A DNA stretch of 56,336 bases from Flammula alnicola. Lineage: Eukaryota > Basidiomycota > Agaricomycetes > Agaricales > Strophariaceae. Position 1 is the first letter of the stretch; every line of letters begins with the position of its first letter. Made by a program: the position numbers and the translations under genes. This document shows, one piece after another, positions 42,713 through 53,882 of the stretch. The stretch spans positions 1-56,336 of the forward strand of contig JADNRV010000312.1 of NCBI GenBank assembly GCA_015499995.1, in the 5' to 3' direction. Under the pieces are notes generated by a model that did not search any database, had not been told where the DNA came from, and saw only the letters and a list, made by a program, of their open reading frames with translations.

Positions 42713-43617
42713 ATGTCGTCCTCAGATATTCAGGTCCAATACGTGACTCGAGCGAGTCAATTCCCATCCTTCGCAAAGGATGTTCTAGAAGCAGACCCGG
42801 TCAAGTCTAACGTGATCCTGCCTACACTGAACAAGTGTATAGCGAAGGAGCGCAAAGGTCAGACCCCAAACGACCACCTATGGATTGTGGTATACACCAG
42901 CCGGGAAGTATTGTTTATCGCCTCTTGCACGGACGGCTACATGGGCAAATATCCCATCTTTCTATTCACTCCCATCCCGTACTCCCGCCTTCGTCGCGAC
43001 ACTATCGTCCCCGCCCTTCGTCTCCTTGCCAGAACACTCCACAGACATGTTCCCACCGTGAGCCGGGTCTACTCGGTCTTTGGGCCAGAAATTGTGGCCA
43101 GGACGTTCTGCACTCTCTGGACACAGCGCACGGGTATCCCTGAAGTGCTTGAGCCTTACTACCTAGCCAAGATCGGCTTTGCTACACCGGAGACCCTCAT
43201 CAACAGGAGGCTACCACCGTTCCCCGACGAATTGACCGAACTTCGTCCTGCCTCTCGCGAGGACATTCCCGCTCTTTCTGAGCTGTGCTACTTGTTCGCC
43301 GGAGAGAGTGTATGTCTTTCTTCCTGTCACATCCATCTGATTCAAAACTAATTTGTTCTTCATCTAGCCTCCATTCATCCTCGAACCCGTCAGTGCCATG
43401 CAAGAGGCAAACATCTTGGTAATGAACGGGGAGGCATGGGTTTACACTGTCTCGCGACCTGGGCAGCCCACTCGCATTGCTTCAATGGTAGCCTTCACTA
43501 GGAACACTGACAGGATGGCTACCATCACCAAGTTGTACACGCACCCAGACTTCCGTGTCACTGGCAGTGCGTCTGCGTCTCTAGGTGGCGTGGCCGAGGG
43601 GTGTGCCGATGCACGGT
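42713..43617 (+). CDS. GNAT-like acetyltransferase, truncated at the acetyl-CoA loop
   Basis: From the ATG at 42713 (MSSSDIQVQYVTRASQFPSF) an N-terminal half typical of mushroom GNAT proteins is present: RKGQTPNDHLWIVVYTSR, LRLLARTLHRHVPTVSRVYS and LAKIGFATPETLINRRLPPF, then LRPASREDIPALSELCYLFA. After one intron the second exon gives PPFILEPVSAMQEANILVMN, WVYTVSRPGQPTRIASMVAF and ATITKLYTHPDFRVTG. Here the family should continue with the R-x-x-G-x-G/A acetyl-CoA loop and its helix. Instead the frame runs into 13-17 unrelated codons and stops at 43617. The catalytic C-terminus is therefore missing. A 1.3-kb TIR element begins about 190 bases downstream. Confidence 0.65.
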
Positions 43618-43810
43618 AGTGACGCTGTAGAGCAGAGTACGAGTCAGTCATGCATATGCTATGCCAGCCGAACCAGAATTAGTAGTGTCCATAATGATGA
43701 TATCCGAGTCCGAATCGATTCATTAAAACCTGAGCATAAGCGACGCCCAAGGGAGGCTGCGCTCGAGGTTGATATGTATGCAGTAGGAATAGAATGAACA
43801 AGATGAAAAA

Positions 43811-45156
43811 TATGGTTGGCCGAATGCACCATAACTAAAAATAGCCCCCCGCTCATACTCGGTCCCCCCCCACAGACCGTAACTTCGTTTTATTGGCTCA
43901 GCAGCACTTGTATTAGTACAGAGAATAAATACATATCTTCCATGTAAATATTGTGATCATTGAAAGTCCTCTCATGAGAGAAATTGGCCAATTTTTGCGT
44001 CATTGGAGATTTCCTGTATTCAAACTGATTGGCATTCATGAAAAATTACATATTGTTAAATTTATTCATCATCTTCGTCACCATCTAGCTCTGTAATCTT
44101 TTCGGCGAGACTCTCCGCAGTGCTTTCAATGAGTCCATCCACCTCGTTCATCCGGAAACTAGGATTTTTGATTGCATCAAACATCCTTTTGACGCACATA
44201 TCTGCACATATAACTCATCTCACCAAACGACTTCGCTTCAAAGCGCTGCACTGCATCGTCCCACTGCCAGAAGAGGGGTTTTCTTCCATCAACAAGATAC
44301 CGAGCCATACAATTCCACCAAACTGTCTTTCAGTCGTCTTCGCATAATGTATTATCCTGGCACTCCGGATGGTGACCGGTGCCAAGCGTGTGGTTAATAC
44401 CTCAGTTTAAAATTGCAGGATGGATTATTTTCCAGCGTGTCATCATTTAAACTATATTAGAGAACCTATCTACCAATTTTTGTATAATACCAGTACTCGG
44501 ATGAAGCGCTACAATGAGAATGAGGTAGAACAGGCGCGCTCATGGGGCGTGGCAAGGTGTGTGGGAATTTGATGCAACTGTTTTGCCACACGTGATCTTG
44601 TGGCAAATGCGTTGCACACTACGTCATATGGCTCGCCGCCTATGTCGCTCTCTACAACGGCTCATACTAATAGGGTACTGACAAAATAAGATAAATGTAA
44701 CTCAGGTGGATCAAAAAAGCGCGGCATCACTCACCGTGATGTATTTGGCAATGCCTTTGGAGGCTTGACATGGCTTTCCATACTCTTCGGCCATTTGGTG
44801 AGCATTACCTAGCATTGCTCATTGGTATGACTCGATGGACTGCAAGGATCTACCACTGATTGATTAACATTGATGCACTGCAACACTAGAAGTGCTGCAA
44901 GGTTCTGCGAATGAAGAACCTCCCTAACTCATCTGTTGCAATTACTCAGAGACTTAATTGTGTGTTAAGTTTTAACAGCTTTCCTCCGTGTTCACTTCAA
45001 GGAGAGGATCAATTACTCTGATATGAATATACTAATAAGAGTTAATTATGCATTCTTAGGGCTGCTGAGCGGTCAGACAAAGTTACGGTCTGTGGGGGGG
45101 GGGGCGAATATGAGCGGGGGGGCTATTTTTAGTTATGGTGCATTCGGCCAACCATA
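43811..45156. mobile_element. TIR-bounded element, 1,346 bp, with GAAAAA target duplication
   Basis: The left end TATGGTTGGCCGAATGCACC (43811) recurs in reverse complement at the right end (to 45156). Identity runs through CATAACTAAAAATAGCCCCC, a C-homopolymer and CACAGACCGTAAC, then fades by GCTCAGCAGC, giving inverted repeats of about 90 bp. GAAAAA flanks both sides (43805-43810, 45157-45162). The inside carries a spliced minus-strand gene (next entry). The superfamily is not evident from the ends. Confidence 0.85.
44062..44794 (-). CDS. Unrecognised spliced gene inside the TIR element
   Basis: Coding pieces on the minus strand: MAEEYGKPCQASKGIAKYIT from 44794 to a GTGAGT donor; then, after one or more unresolved introns, FWWNCMARYLV-type sequence followed by DGRKPLFWQWDDAVQRFEAK and SFGEMSYI. 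A 49-nt intron then joins in frame to FRMNEVDGLIESTAESLAEK and an acidic end ITELDGDEDDE, stopping at 44062. The 49-nt GT-AG intron, matching phases and hydrophobic/acidic patterning support real coding. I recognise no DDE transposase motif or known domain. The middle exon(s) between about 44730 and 44330 remain unassigned. Confidence 0.5.
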
Positions 45157-45493
45157 GAAAAAAGCATGAATATTGTTACTAATACAGCATGAAATGAAAC
45201 AATTGAGCGGAAGAGAATTGAGTGGAAGAGAGAGGGAGAAACAAAGAAAACAACTAGCCACAGCGGGGCGATGCTTGAAGATGTATGGTATAAGTTGGTA
45301 TAACGGGGACGTTATAGTAATTGTGTTGGGGTAAAGCCGTACCAGGCATGTATGATGTAGATGTGGTTTCGTAATGCACTGTATGTTGCTGCACACCAGC
45401 ATGCCGCACGTTTCCCGATCAATGCTGACGCCCAGGGTGTTCCTGGTGTGGTATCCCTGAGTCCGCTCTTTATTTAGGAAGAATATGTAAAGA

Positions 45494-45862
45494 GTGGCGC
45501 ACGATCGTATGGGAAAACCCCAGCGTTGTGGACTTCGACCACTAGTCGTTGGTGGCGTTGGTGGAAGGGCACCGACGGGCGATGTTATCTTGCCCAATCT
45601 TCGAAGTTTGCATTATTGCACTATCGACTCAGTTATGTCCCAGGAAATGATCGATATGATCAAATGCCGGTGGAGTTGTGGCCAAGAGGACGACGAAGAC
45701 TCTGATGGCAGCGAGATTCACGGCAATGGGGCGTACGGGAAGCTCGGAGCCGTGAAATTCAAGACGTCGCACCGGACGGAACTCCTTGATCCCCTGCGCG
45801 AGGAGATTCAAGAAGGACTGCAAGTTACTTATGATTCGGTACAGGACCTGTCCGACGTCTGA
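45494..45862 (+). pseudogene. F-box-protein C-terminal remnant
   Basis: The frame has ILPNLRSLHYCTIDSVMSQE, MIDMIKCRW and ELLDPLREEIQEGLQVTYDS. This is the arrangement 'LPxLRxLxxxG...LxxMIxxRW...LxxLxxEGLxV' seen at the C-termini of agaricomycete F-box/LRR proteins. No F-box or upstream repeats are present, so it is likely a leftover 3' end. Confidence 0.4.
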
Positions 45863-46127
45863 CCGGGTAATGTCGCGACGTCGGGAGAAATGCATGTACG
45901 GAGCACATCACATACGTATGTATCATCTATAAATATAAATTCCTTCGTGAGGAATCAGTATACATACATCACACATGCAAGAAGAATGACGAAAGATGGA
46001 TGAAATAAAGGTGATATAAGGCCGCACAAAGTGTGTTAGGCTCACCAATTATCAATAGTGTCCTTTTCTCCACTGTACCGACCCGAAAAAGAAACAAGAC
46101 GAGGACCGTATTAAGTTGAAATAAGTG

Positions 46128-46954
46128 TTATATAGGTATATTAGATGTAGAGGTGGGTGTCGTCGAAGCGGTGGAGACTGGGGTCGTGGAAGAAGGTGGT
46201 GCGAGCTTCTTCCGCTCACCGAAACCCTTATCTTCGCTTTTGCCAGAAGCATTGGCAGCACCATTTGATGGTCCACGAGGATCACGCACCGCCTTGGTCG
46301 CAGGAGAAGGTGGTGGCAATGTTGAAGTCGTAGCCTTCTTGAACGTCGGATTCGACTTCTTGTCCCCATTCTCCGGTGTTTCTTCGCTGGAAGAGCCGAA
46401 GATACGTTCTCGGGCAGCTTGATATCGAGCTTCGCGCTCCTGAAGAGTTTCTCCAGTGGTCGCATTCACATTCGTAGAGGATTGGGAAGGGGAAGCTGAT
46501 GGTCGCTTCAGAATTCGCATAGCCGGAGGTTGGTTGAGGGGCAAGCTTGGCGTAGTGACAGAAGCGGAAGTGCCTCTCGATATGACCAAGGCAGGCATAG
46601 GATGGTGCTCTTTGGTATTTCTTTTAGGTTTTGAAGAGAAAAAAGAGGTTGTTCGTCATAAATCGGGCATTCGTATGACTCGAAGAGAACTCACGCGTCT
46701 TCCCATATCCGTTTGTTCTGCTCATCCACAGATCGACCGACATCCTCCTCTTCATCGTCATCCAGTTCCCAATCATCGCGCACCGCGGTAGGTTGCTGTA
46801 TCTTGGGTATGCTGCTCTTAGACCCAGAAGCAGATGCAATTGATCTGGTCGGACGCCTCTGGAAACTCGATTTCTCGGTCAACAAACACAGTAACATTTG
46901 CAAGAAAAAATTGCCCACTGGTTCGTCGTCCCAGGTATCTATGGATCTGGACAT
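46128..46954 (-). CDS. SUZ-domain protein (SZRD1-like)
   Basis: Small, largely disordered RNA-associated protein. Exon 1 from 46954 reads MSRSIDTWDDEP and joins RRPTRSIASASGSKSSIP, then DDWELDDDEEEDVGRSVDEQ. The next exon has the SUZ motif MRILKRPSASPSQ with QEREARYQAARERIFGSS, and a SUZ-C-like AVRDPRGPSNG...DKGFGERKK. It ends in a Thr/Ser-rich tail STSNIPI at 46128. SUZ domains bind RNA and occur in regulators of mRNA turnover and translation. The first intron (donor GTGGGC) is inferred. It shares a 240-bp divergent promoter with the dipeptidase gene. Confidence 0.8.
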
Positions 46955-47194
46955 AGTTCTAGATCATCTATTAGCTGTTGCTCTTAAAAATAATAAACCC
47001 GTGGAGGCATACCTGGAAGAACAAAGTTGAAAGAGGAGAGAAGGAAAGAAGGATGTTGCTGACCTAAGCATGCTGGTAGACAGTTTGTGGGACAGTTATC
47101 TAATCTCTATCCTCTTCCTCTACAACAGCCATCTGCTCAATTTCACGAACGATAAGGAGATAAATCCCTGAATTTACGAAAGTATTATACCGAT

Positions 47195-49090
47195 ATGCCA
47201 GCGCCCACAGAGTTCTTGAACTACATTGACAGTAAGGCAGACGTCTTCATCAAACGTCTCGCCGATGCAGTTGCGATCCCATCGTAAATACGGCAATCTC
47301 GTTCCTTGGCTTCTACCGCTGACCTCAGATCGTGCAATGGATTAGAATCTCGGGAGATGCTACTCATCGCAAGGACGTTTTTGCTATGGCAGATTGGTTG
47401 AATGGACAACTAAAGCAGATCGGTGTCGATACCCAATTGGTCGACCTCGGGAGACATACTATGGATGGGGAGGATCTGCCTCTACCCCGGCTATCCTTGG
47501 TCGAATTGGAGACGACAAGAGTAAGAAGACAGTTCTTATTTACGGCCACTTCGATGTGCAACCTGTGTGTTCGATATCATTCATTAAATGTAGTTCGACG
47601 CTGACCAGATTTGTGCAGGCAAACAAGTCAGATGGATGGGATACCGACCCCTTCACACTGACTATCAACGAGAAGACAGGACAGCTCATCGGTCGCGGTA
47701 GCTCAGACGATAAAGGTCCCATTCTGGGATGGCTCAACGTCTTGCAATATCACCATGAGAATAAGCTTCCTCTGCCAGTCAATATTAGGTTTTGCTTCGA
47801 GGGCATGGAGGAAAGCGGCAGCGAAGGCCTCGATGACCTCGTTCGTCGTGAGTCCGTCAAGGGTGGATACTTTGATGGAGTGGACTGCGTCTGCATTGTG
47901 GGTATCATTCAGTATTTCCTTTTACCATCTTGCTCCATATTTACGAGTGACTAGTCTGATAACTACTGGCTCAATACTCGCACACCCGCCCTCACCTACG
48001 GTTTGCGAGGTTTATCATACTACAAAGTCACCATATCTGGCCCAGCTCGGGATCTTCACTCCGGTGTCTTTGGACGCACAGTACACGAACCCATGACGGA
48101 TCTCATCAGCCTCCTCGGCACACTCGTCAGCCCACAAGGCGACATCCTTGTCAAAGGCGTCGACGATATGGTCGCAGCAGCAGACGAGGAAGAGAAGTAC
48201 GTCTTTATCAGAATGCCTCGAGTCTCGTTGGATTGACGTTCGGGTCAAGAGCGATTTATGCTGGCCTCAATTACTCGATTAACGATATCGAGGAAGCAGC
48301 AGGCGCAGCAATCGCGCTGTCAGCTGACAAGGTTGCTGTGCTGATGGGTCGCATGCGTTCGCCCAGCTTGTCCATCCACGGCATTGAGGGCGCGTTCAGC
48401 GGTGCAGGTGCCAAGACCGTCATCCCTGCTAAGGTTTCCGGAAAGTTCAGCATTCGGTGAAGGAGATAACATGGTTTGATTTCATGATTTTATATTGACA
48501 CAACCTATGCACAGCCTCGTACCCCCTCAGACACCAGATTCTGTCGATCCTTTGGTGATCGCGCATCTGGAGAAGGCGTTTGCGGGACTCGGCAGCAAGA
48601 ACAAGCTGACTGTAGAAAACCTGCATGGAGGCAAACCCTGGGTCACTGACCACCGTCACTGGAACTTCGAGGCTGCCAAGAAAGCCACCAAAGTTTGTCG
48701 ATTCCCTTCTGTGTAAGAGAGGAAGATACTAATATACATTGGTCTTCAATAGGCGGTGTATGGCCAGGACCCGGATCTGACGCGTGAAGGTGGCTCGATC
48801 CCTGTAACGCTGACCTTCGCGGAGTCGTTGGGAGTCAATGTTTTGTTGCTTCCGATGGGACGAGGTGACGATGGAGCCCAGTACGTGGAAAATCTAGTTT
48901 TCTTCCCGATACCAGGATCTGATACAGTATGACCTTCAGCTCGACGAACGAGAAACTCGACAAGTCAAACTTCCTTCAAGGAGTAAGTCTCGGCCGCCGT
49001 TTCTTTGCAAAGATGTCAATTACTGACAACTTGTGATAGTCTAAACTCTTAGGGACATACCTTTACGAGCTAGCTGCCATCCAGAAATGA
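47195..49090 (+). CDS. Cys-Gly metallodipeptidase (Dug1-like, M20), with a frame problem
   Basis: Cytosolic zinc dipeptidase that splits Cys-Gly in glutathione breakdown. The spliced order is [70 protein letters not shown]; and [18 protein letters not shown] (metal His). Next are [20 protein letters not shown] (bridging Asp), [17 protein letters not shown] (catalytic Glu), [19 protein letters not shown] and [60 protein letters not shown] and [20 protein letters not shown] (metal His) complete it. It ends [10 protein letters not shown]. Nine or so introns splice cleanly. Between LPLP and PAILG the frame breaks at a CCCC run (47485-47488), one base short of the conserved reading. Otherwise complete. 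Confidence 0.88.
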
Positions 49091-49487
49091 GCGCGAGTAG
49101 GACCATATTCTAGTAGGACAACAAACAGGAGGACGGGGGCTGTCAAGGCAGGAATTCCAATGGTGGCCATATACAGCTCAGAGTAAGAATAGGGTTGATT
49201 ATGGCGTGGTATGCGGGTAAATAAATCATGGCGTCAATGGACAAGATTGTATGTGTACGAACGAAGTATTGCTTGGTTTTGTAAGACCGGATATAAAGGC
49301 CAATACCACATAAAAGGGCGTATAGCCAAAAGTATCCAAGGGAACGAGGGGCTGGTAGCCAGCAGAGCCGGTGGTAGCAAGCAAAGCCGGTGATGCTAGT
49401 GGTATGAAGTCGTTCAACCAGTCGCCCATCACATTCAGGGAAGGAGATTCCATTCGGCAGGCTGGCCAGCTCAAGGTTATCCACTCT
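49091..49487. other. Tail-to-tail intergenic
   Basis: About 400 bases between converging genes. Nothing recognisable. Confidence 0.4.
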
Positions 49488-50944
49488 TTATTTCGTTTGT
49501 GAAAGGACCTTCTTGGGTATCCTTCTAGCTAGGAGTGCTAGTCCCGCCGTAAGTTCGCGCTTCCAGACGTCGGGTGGTTTGCCACCAGTAGCTTTGGATA
49601 ACTCAGCCGGTTGCTTCCACGTCCTCCGTGCCGAAAATTTCGATGCTTTCTGTTTTGCAGGAGTTTGTTTGGAATGGGAATATTGGGATTCGCTATCATC
49701 CCTTTTCGTGCCTTGTCGCGGAGAGGTGGCGGTGGCGGCGGCGGAGGAAGTGCCGTCCAGAGGAATCGCTAACGATAATTTCTCCTCAATGGGCGGTGCA
49801 GTAACCTTCACTTGCGTTTGGGCAGCCAGGTTTTTCTGTGACTCCTCGGCTTCCGCCGCCTGCGCTTTCAAAAAAAGTCTTGCACGTTCGAGATGCGCAG
49901 CCACGTCGCGTTTTCGACGTTCGGTTGGCTTGCCTGCACTAGACAACACAGATGCGTCTCGTTGGATCGGGACGTTCTGTAGACCTTTGTCTTGAGCTGC
50001 ATCGCGTCTTGAGAGTGCACGAGCGGGCGGCGCCTCTCTTAGCAAAGCCTCCGCGAGCCATTTGTTTTCCATCTGCAAGGCAGCACTGTTAAGGTTTTCA
50101 AGCGTTTTGCGGACGAGGCGGATGATCTCGACTAGTGGCATTCGGTAGATTTCCGAGCTGGGGTAGAAAATGTACGTCCATCCTGAACAAGTTCAGATTT
50201 TTGTTTCGAAAGAGCTTTGTTAACCTGCTACATACCCTGCATGGACCATTTTCTGCCCGCATCTTCCTCGTTAAATCTAATTTGCGGGTGCTGATCTCCC
50301 TTTTCCCCCGTCTGAGTCGCCTCTGCACGGGCTGCTTCATCTGGGTCTTCTGGACGGTCGACCACATAGGCTCCGCGTGTGACAACCAAGTGCAGTGCAC
50401 CCTTTATGCGTTTTTTGATCTTGGCACGCATGTACGAGAAAGAGCCCATGCGCTTCTTGCTGGTGGAGTGGGAGTACGATATGGGGACACGACGCGCCGC
50501 TTTTCTCAGCGCCAGCTCTAGAAATCGACCATGTGGCGTTGCGTTTCGCGCGGGAGTTCGCAGGGTGTTGTGGTCATGCTCAGGATACACTTGCTCGGGA
50601 CCTTCATAAAGTCGACTCTCATCACTGCCTGCGACCTTCTTGACTAGCCTCGCTTGACCATCAATTCTGACCGCTGAAAACCCATCTTCTTTTGCCATTT
50701 TCACCCTCTCCGACCATGTCATGAAGGGTTCTTGAGGAAGTGGACTGGGAGCTCGGAGTAGAAGTGCCATGGGATAGATCTTTGCGCCGAATGCGCTTGT
50801 GGTTCCCAAAGTATGAGGGAAGTACCGTAGGCGCATTTTCGCTGCAGGGTGGCTTGGGTCGAGAATTTCGCCAACCCCTTCTGCTCTCAAGTGGGGTGCA
50901 GGCGTTACATAGCTAGGAAAAAATGGAGCGACGAGCCCCGGCAT
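49488..50944 (-). CDS. Orphan basic protein, possibly mitochondrial
   Basis: Not recognised. Exon 1 from 50944 begins MPGLVAPFFPSYVTPAPHLR. It contains RLRYFPHTLGTTSAFGAKIY, SERVKMAKEDGFSAVRIDG, ELALRKAARRVPISYSHSTS and KIKKRIKGALHLVVTRGAYV. A single intron joins SMQG to WTYIFYPSSEIYRMPLVEII, then VRKTLENLNSAALQMENKWL. The remaining ~150 residues are Ala/Lys/Glu-rich with predicted coiled coil (AAHLERARLFLKAQAAEAEE) and end at 49488. High basic content and a conserved aromatic 'WTYIFYP' patch suggest an organellar or ribosome-associated protein, but that is a guess. Confidence 0.65.
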
Positions 50945-51327
50945 TTGATATCGGTCCTGAATTAGGCTGTTAAGTCGTTTCTTTCTTGTGATATTTCACA
51001 GCAACACTCACGTTAATGGAAGCCCATCGTCGCGCTCTTGGAAGTATGGCAAGGTTAGGACATTTTGGCCTCATGAAGAAGAAGTCAAGGCTTTAGCTAA
51101 GTTTCATGGATGTCATTCAGAGGAAGCCCTTAGCCGGTGGCTTGAAAGGCAAAATCAAACACGTGACTCTTCTATCAAACACGGTAACGTGACACTTTCA
51201 CGCGCGTCGCGCGGCGAGGCAGGGCGGCCAGAACTTTAACTGTTATAAATTGAGCCACCCTGGTTTAACTTGAATCCCTCCACCTCGAGCTCGAGCCTCA
51301 ATCAACTCAGATAAAAAACCTACCACC
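50945..51327. other. Divergent promoter region
   Basis: About 380 bases between two outward-facing genes. A TTATAAATT box near 51242 lies about 85 bases before the 51328 start, followed by a C/T-rich leader. Confidence 0.4.
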
Positions 51328-51820
51328 ATGTACGCGTTCTTCGTTTTATTTTAGCCCTTTCAATACTCATGGAATTACTTGCCTTTCCAGGGAACACCAA
51401 TCGTTTCCGTTCTCGAAAGAAAGTCCCCCTCCTCTCTACAACCCGTCGCGCAAGGGCAAGGGACGTCCCTGTCGGAGGATATTTGTGTTTGGATACCCCA
51501 TTGATCCATTCACTCTGGTGAAATATGCTGATAGCAATAACCTCTTTCCCGAAGAGACTTTCCTGCAGCGGTCCCGTGAAGCTCGTTATTCTATCGAGGA
51601 CCAATTACCATATAACAATCATCGCATGGTCGGCATCTGGGTCGGGCCGACAGCAATGACGACCTGCGTCGTCATTGGATCCAACTTTAATAGCGGAGAC
51701 ATGGAACGGGCGTTTGACGAAGACCTGTTGGAAAAGTTCCATCGAATTTTCTGTGGCAACGAGGATCGTGCTAGCGCTTCGCTAAAGCCTGCTTGGTATC
51801 CGATGATGAGGGATGAATGA
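51328..51820 (+). CDS. Small orphan protein (about 147 aa)
   Basis: Not recognised. The tiny first exon ATGTACGC joins, across an intron with a GTTCTT donor, to a frame reading SFPFSKESPPPLYNPSRKGK and PCRRIFVFGYPIDPFTLVKY. It continues NNLFPEETFLQRSREARYSI, HRMVGIWVGPTAMTTCVVIG and LLEKFHRIFCGNEDRASASL, and ends AWYPMMRDE at 51820. The even spread of aromatic and Gly/Pro residues and the presence of TATA box and leader suggest a real gene. The first exon is the weakest part. Confidence 0.55.
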
Positions 51821-52286
51821 AAAATCTCTACATTGTATGATATTTTCTTCTTTCAATTAAATGCATTTGCGGCTCATCGGGATATTCTTTCCCATAGGTG
51901 TTCTGTTTTTTTCTTTTGCTGTCTTATTTGCACCTGCTGTTTCTTGTCTCTCGTGTCTAATTTTATACTTTAGATCGTCGTCACTCTCACAATTCTCTAT
52001 CGCGTTGCTTCCAGATCCGCCTAGTCTTCGAAAACAGCTACTAAGCTGTTTAACATGATACTAGATGTCGGGGACAGGGAAAAATAGATCCAGTCCAGCA
52101 GTTCCCCGGAGACATTATTTGCTAAGAACTCTGGTTCGAATCTGTCTTCCGTATCAGAGGGAGAAATTTCGGAGGTTGTTATGGTACCTACGCATCCTCA
52201 CAGTCCATCGACTGGGCAGTTAAACGAGTAACGATACGTGTTAGATAGATGTTCAATTCTTTTATACTTTACATCGAGAGGAATGT
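51821..52286. other. Tail-to-tail intergenic
   Basis: About 465 bases. A plus frame at 51861-52058 is hydrophobic but has no start context or family and is not called. Confidence 0.4.
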
Positions 52287-53882
52287 TTAGAATACCAAAA
52301 TGCAACGCTTCAGCTTGCCGAGTCTGACTAGTTCGAAAGCATCAGCAGGTTGTTCATCCTGATAAGATAAGAGATCGTCCATGAAGGGGTTATCATCCAG
52401 GAAGGGGTTCTGCTGTTCATAGCGGAAGTTTATGTCGATGCCAGAGAAAGATAGAAATATTATATCTCTGTGAAAATCCTGCATGCTATTGGGATGCTTC
52501 GTGCGGGCCCACTCCATGTTCTTGTATGAGATGTCTATTGAATCAAGTCTCTGGAACAGAGGATTCTCGGTCGATATTTCGGATTGAGCTGCGGCATTGG
52601 GAGGGTTCGATCGCGCCTTCAGCATATCCGACATCGACCTTAGGTTGATGGAAATCTGGCCCCAATAATCGAAGGTTGTCAAATTGGGCAGAAATATACC
52701 CTTTGAACCGCTCTCAAGTGGTATGTTTGGGTCCAACTTTTTAATGAACGAGTTTGGAAGGGTGGCCTGGGGCGCGTAAAACATAGCGAGTGTCGCAATA
52801 GAGGGGAGTTGGTGTAAAACATCAGTCATGGACTCAGCATCGTTCACATAACTGATATTGAGTTCCGATAATGGACATGCTGACCGCTCAAAGAAGCCAG
52901 AAAGGTGAGCGATCCATTCCTCCGAGGTATCGGGAATTGAGAGCGTAAGACAATCCAGAGCAGGTACCGTTATTGCGTCCAGCAGCGGGGCAAGAAATTT
53001 GGCTTCGGTGTAGATTTTGAGATTATTGAGAGATGGCAAAGAACTCGGACGGCCGTTAGGGATTGGTATTGTTCCTGATGACGTGTTGACTTCGAGGATG
53101 CAGTCTCTGAGAGCGTAGGAGTACTTCAAGGCTAATATAGCGTCTTCGACATTGAAAGATGCTGTCAAATGATGAAGAAGGGCCCAGTTAATGTTAAGAT
53201 CCTTGTATTTAGGACCGCGAATGTAGAGATTTCGCAATCCTGGCGGCTTATTGAAGCGCCAAACATCCAAATCGCGATCCCCATCAAGCCGGAGAGAGGA
53301 CAGCAATGGAAAATATTCTTCATGGATCGCGCTAGAAAGAGCAGGAAATGTGCGGCTATGGAAAGTTTGCCATCGAGAGGAGGCCTTGAGGAGAAGTTGG
53401 AAATTTTCTATAGATGGCCATGGCTCCCAGGACGGTGTAGGGGTTTCTGAGGTGTCAAGATATATATGCAAGGGATGATTTCCAGACCGGTTGAGCCATT
53501 CTTGAATCATTTCTGAGCATGTTTCAGATTTCGTTTCCGAGAACTTGAAGTGAAGGCTAATGATACTCCAAAGACGCGGGGTGGAATGTGCGATAAGTCG
53601 CCATGCTTTGCAAACTCCTCCAACAAGGAACGGAATCGGAATCTCGAAATCGAGTGGATCTTGACTCTCCGATGCGAGGCAAAATATCTCCGACGATACA
53701 TCCAGAGGGAGGGAGGATATAATGAGGGAAGTGTCGTTTAATTTTTCCTTCGGCTCCCTCCCAAGAAGGCCGATCAGCGTGTGTGTGCCCGCCATGATAT
53801 CAGCATCGCAGGTTGAGATTTCCTGTTCCACAAGCTCTCGTTTTTGGAGCGGGGTTACTGGTGCATGATCGTCAAGATTCAT
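52287..53882 (-). CDS. F-box/LRR protein (single exon, 531 aa)
   Basis: Likely substrate adaptor of an SCF ubiquitin ligase. A short coiled N-terminus (LQKRELVEQEISTCDADIMA) precedes the F-box: SSLPLDVSSEIFCLASESQD, then FLVGGVCKAWRLIAHSTPRL with the usual W..IA..TP.LW. Leu-rich repeats follow, for example PLLSSLRLDGDRDLDVWRF, SLPSLNNLKIYTEAKFLAPL and CPLSELNISYVNDAESMTDV, with FLPNLTTFDYWGQISINLRS near the C-terminus. It ends KLKRCILVF. The layout and length match the large agaricomycete F-box family. This is the intact counterpart of the F-box fragments near 36.6 and 45.5 kb, though not necessarily their parent. Confidence 0.88.
   Translation of the reverse strand: MNLDDHAPVTPLQKRELVEQEISTCDADIMAGTHTLIGLLGREPKEKLNDTSLIISSLPLDVSSEIFCLASESQDPLDFEIPIPFLVGGVCKAWRLIAHSTPRLWSIISLHFKFSETKSETCSEMIQEWLNRSGNHPLHIYLDTSETPTPSWEPWPSIENFQLLLKASSRWQTFHSRTFPALSSAIHEEYFPLLSSLRLDGDRDLDVWRFNKPPGLRNLYIRGPKYKDLNINWALLHHLTASFNVEDAILALKYSYALRDCILEVNTSSGTIPIPNGRPSSLPSLNNLKIYTEAKFLAPLLDAITVPALDCLTLSIPDTSEEWIAHLSGFFERSACPLSELNISYVNDAESMTDVLHQLPSIATLAMFYAPQATLPNSFIKKLDPNIPLESGSKGIFLPNLTTFDYWGQISINLRSMSDMLKARSNPPNAAAQSEISTENPLFQRLDSIDISYKNMEWARTKHPNSMQDFHRDIIFLSFSGIDINFRYEQQNPFLDDNPFMDDLLSYQDEQPADAFELVRLGKLKRCILVF

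Noticed and set aside
52287..53882. F-box gene as direct parent of the fragments at 36.6 and 45.5 kb
   Set aside because: The fragments share only the family pattern, not specific sequence, with this gene.
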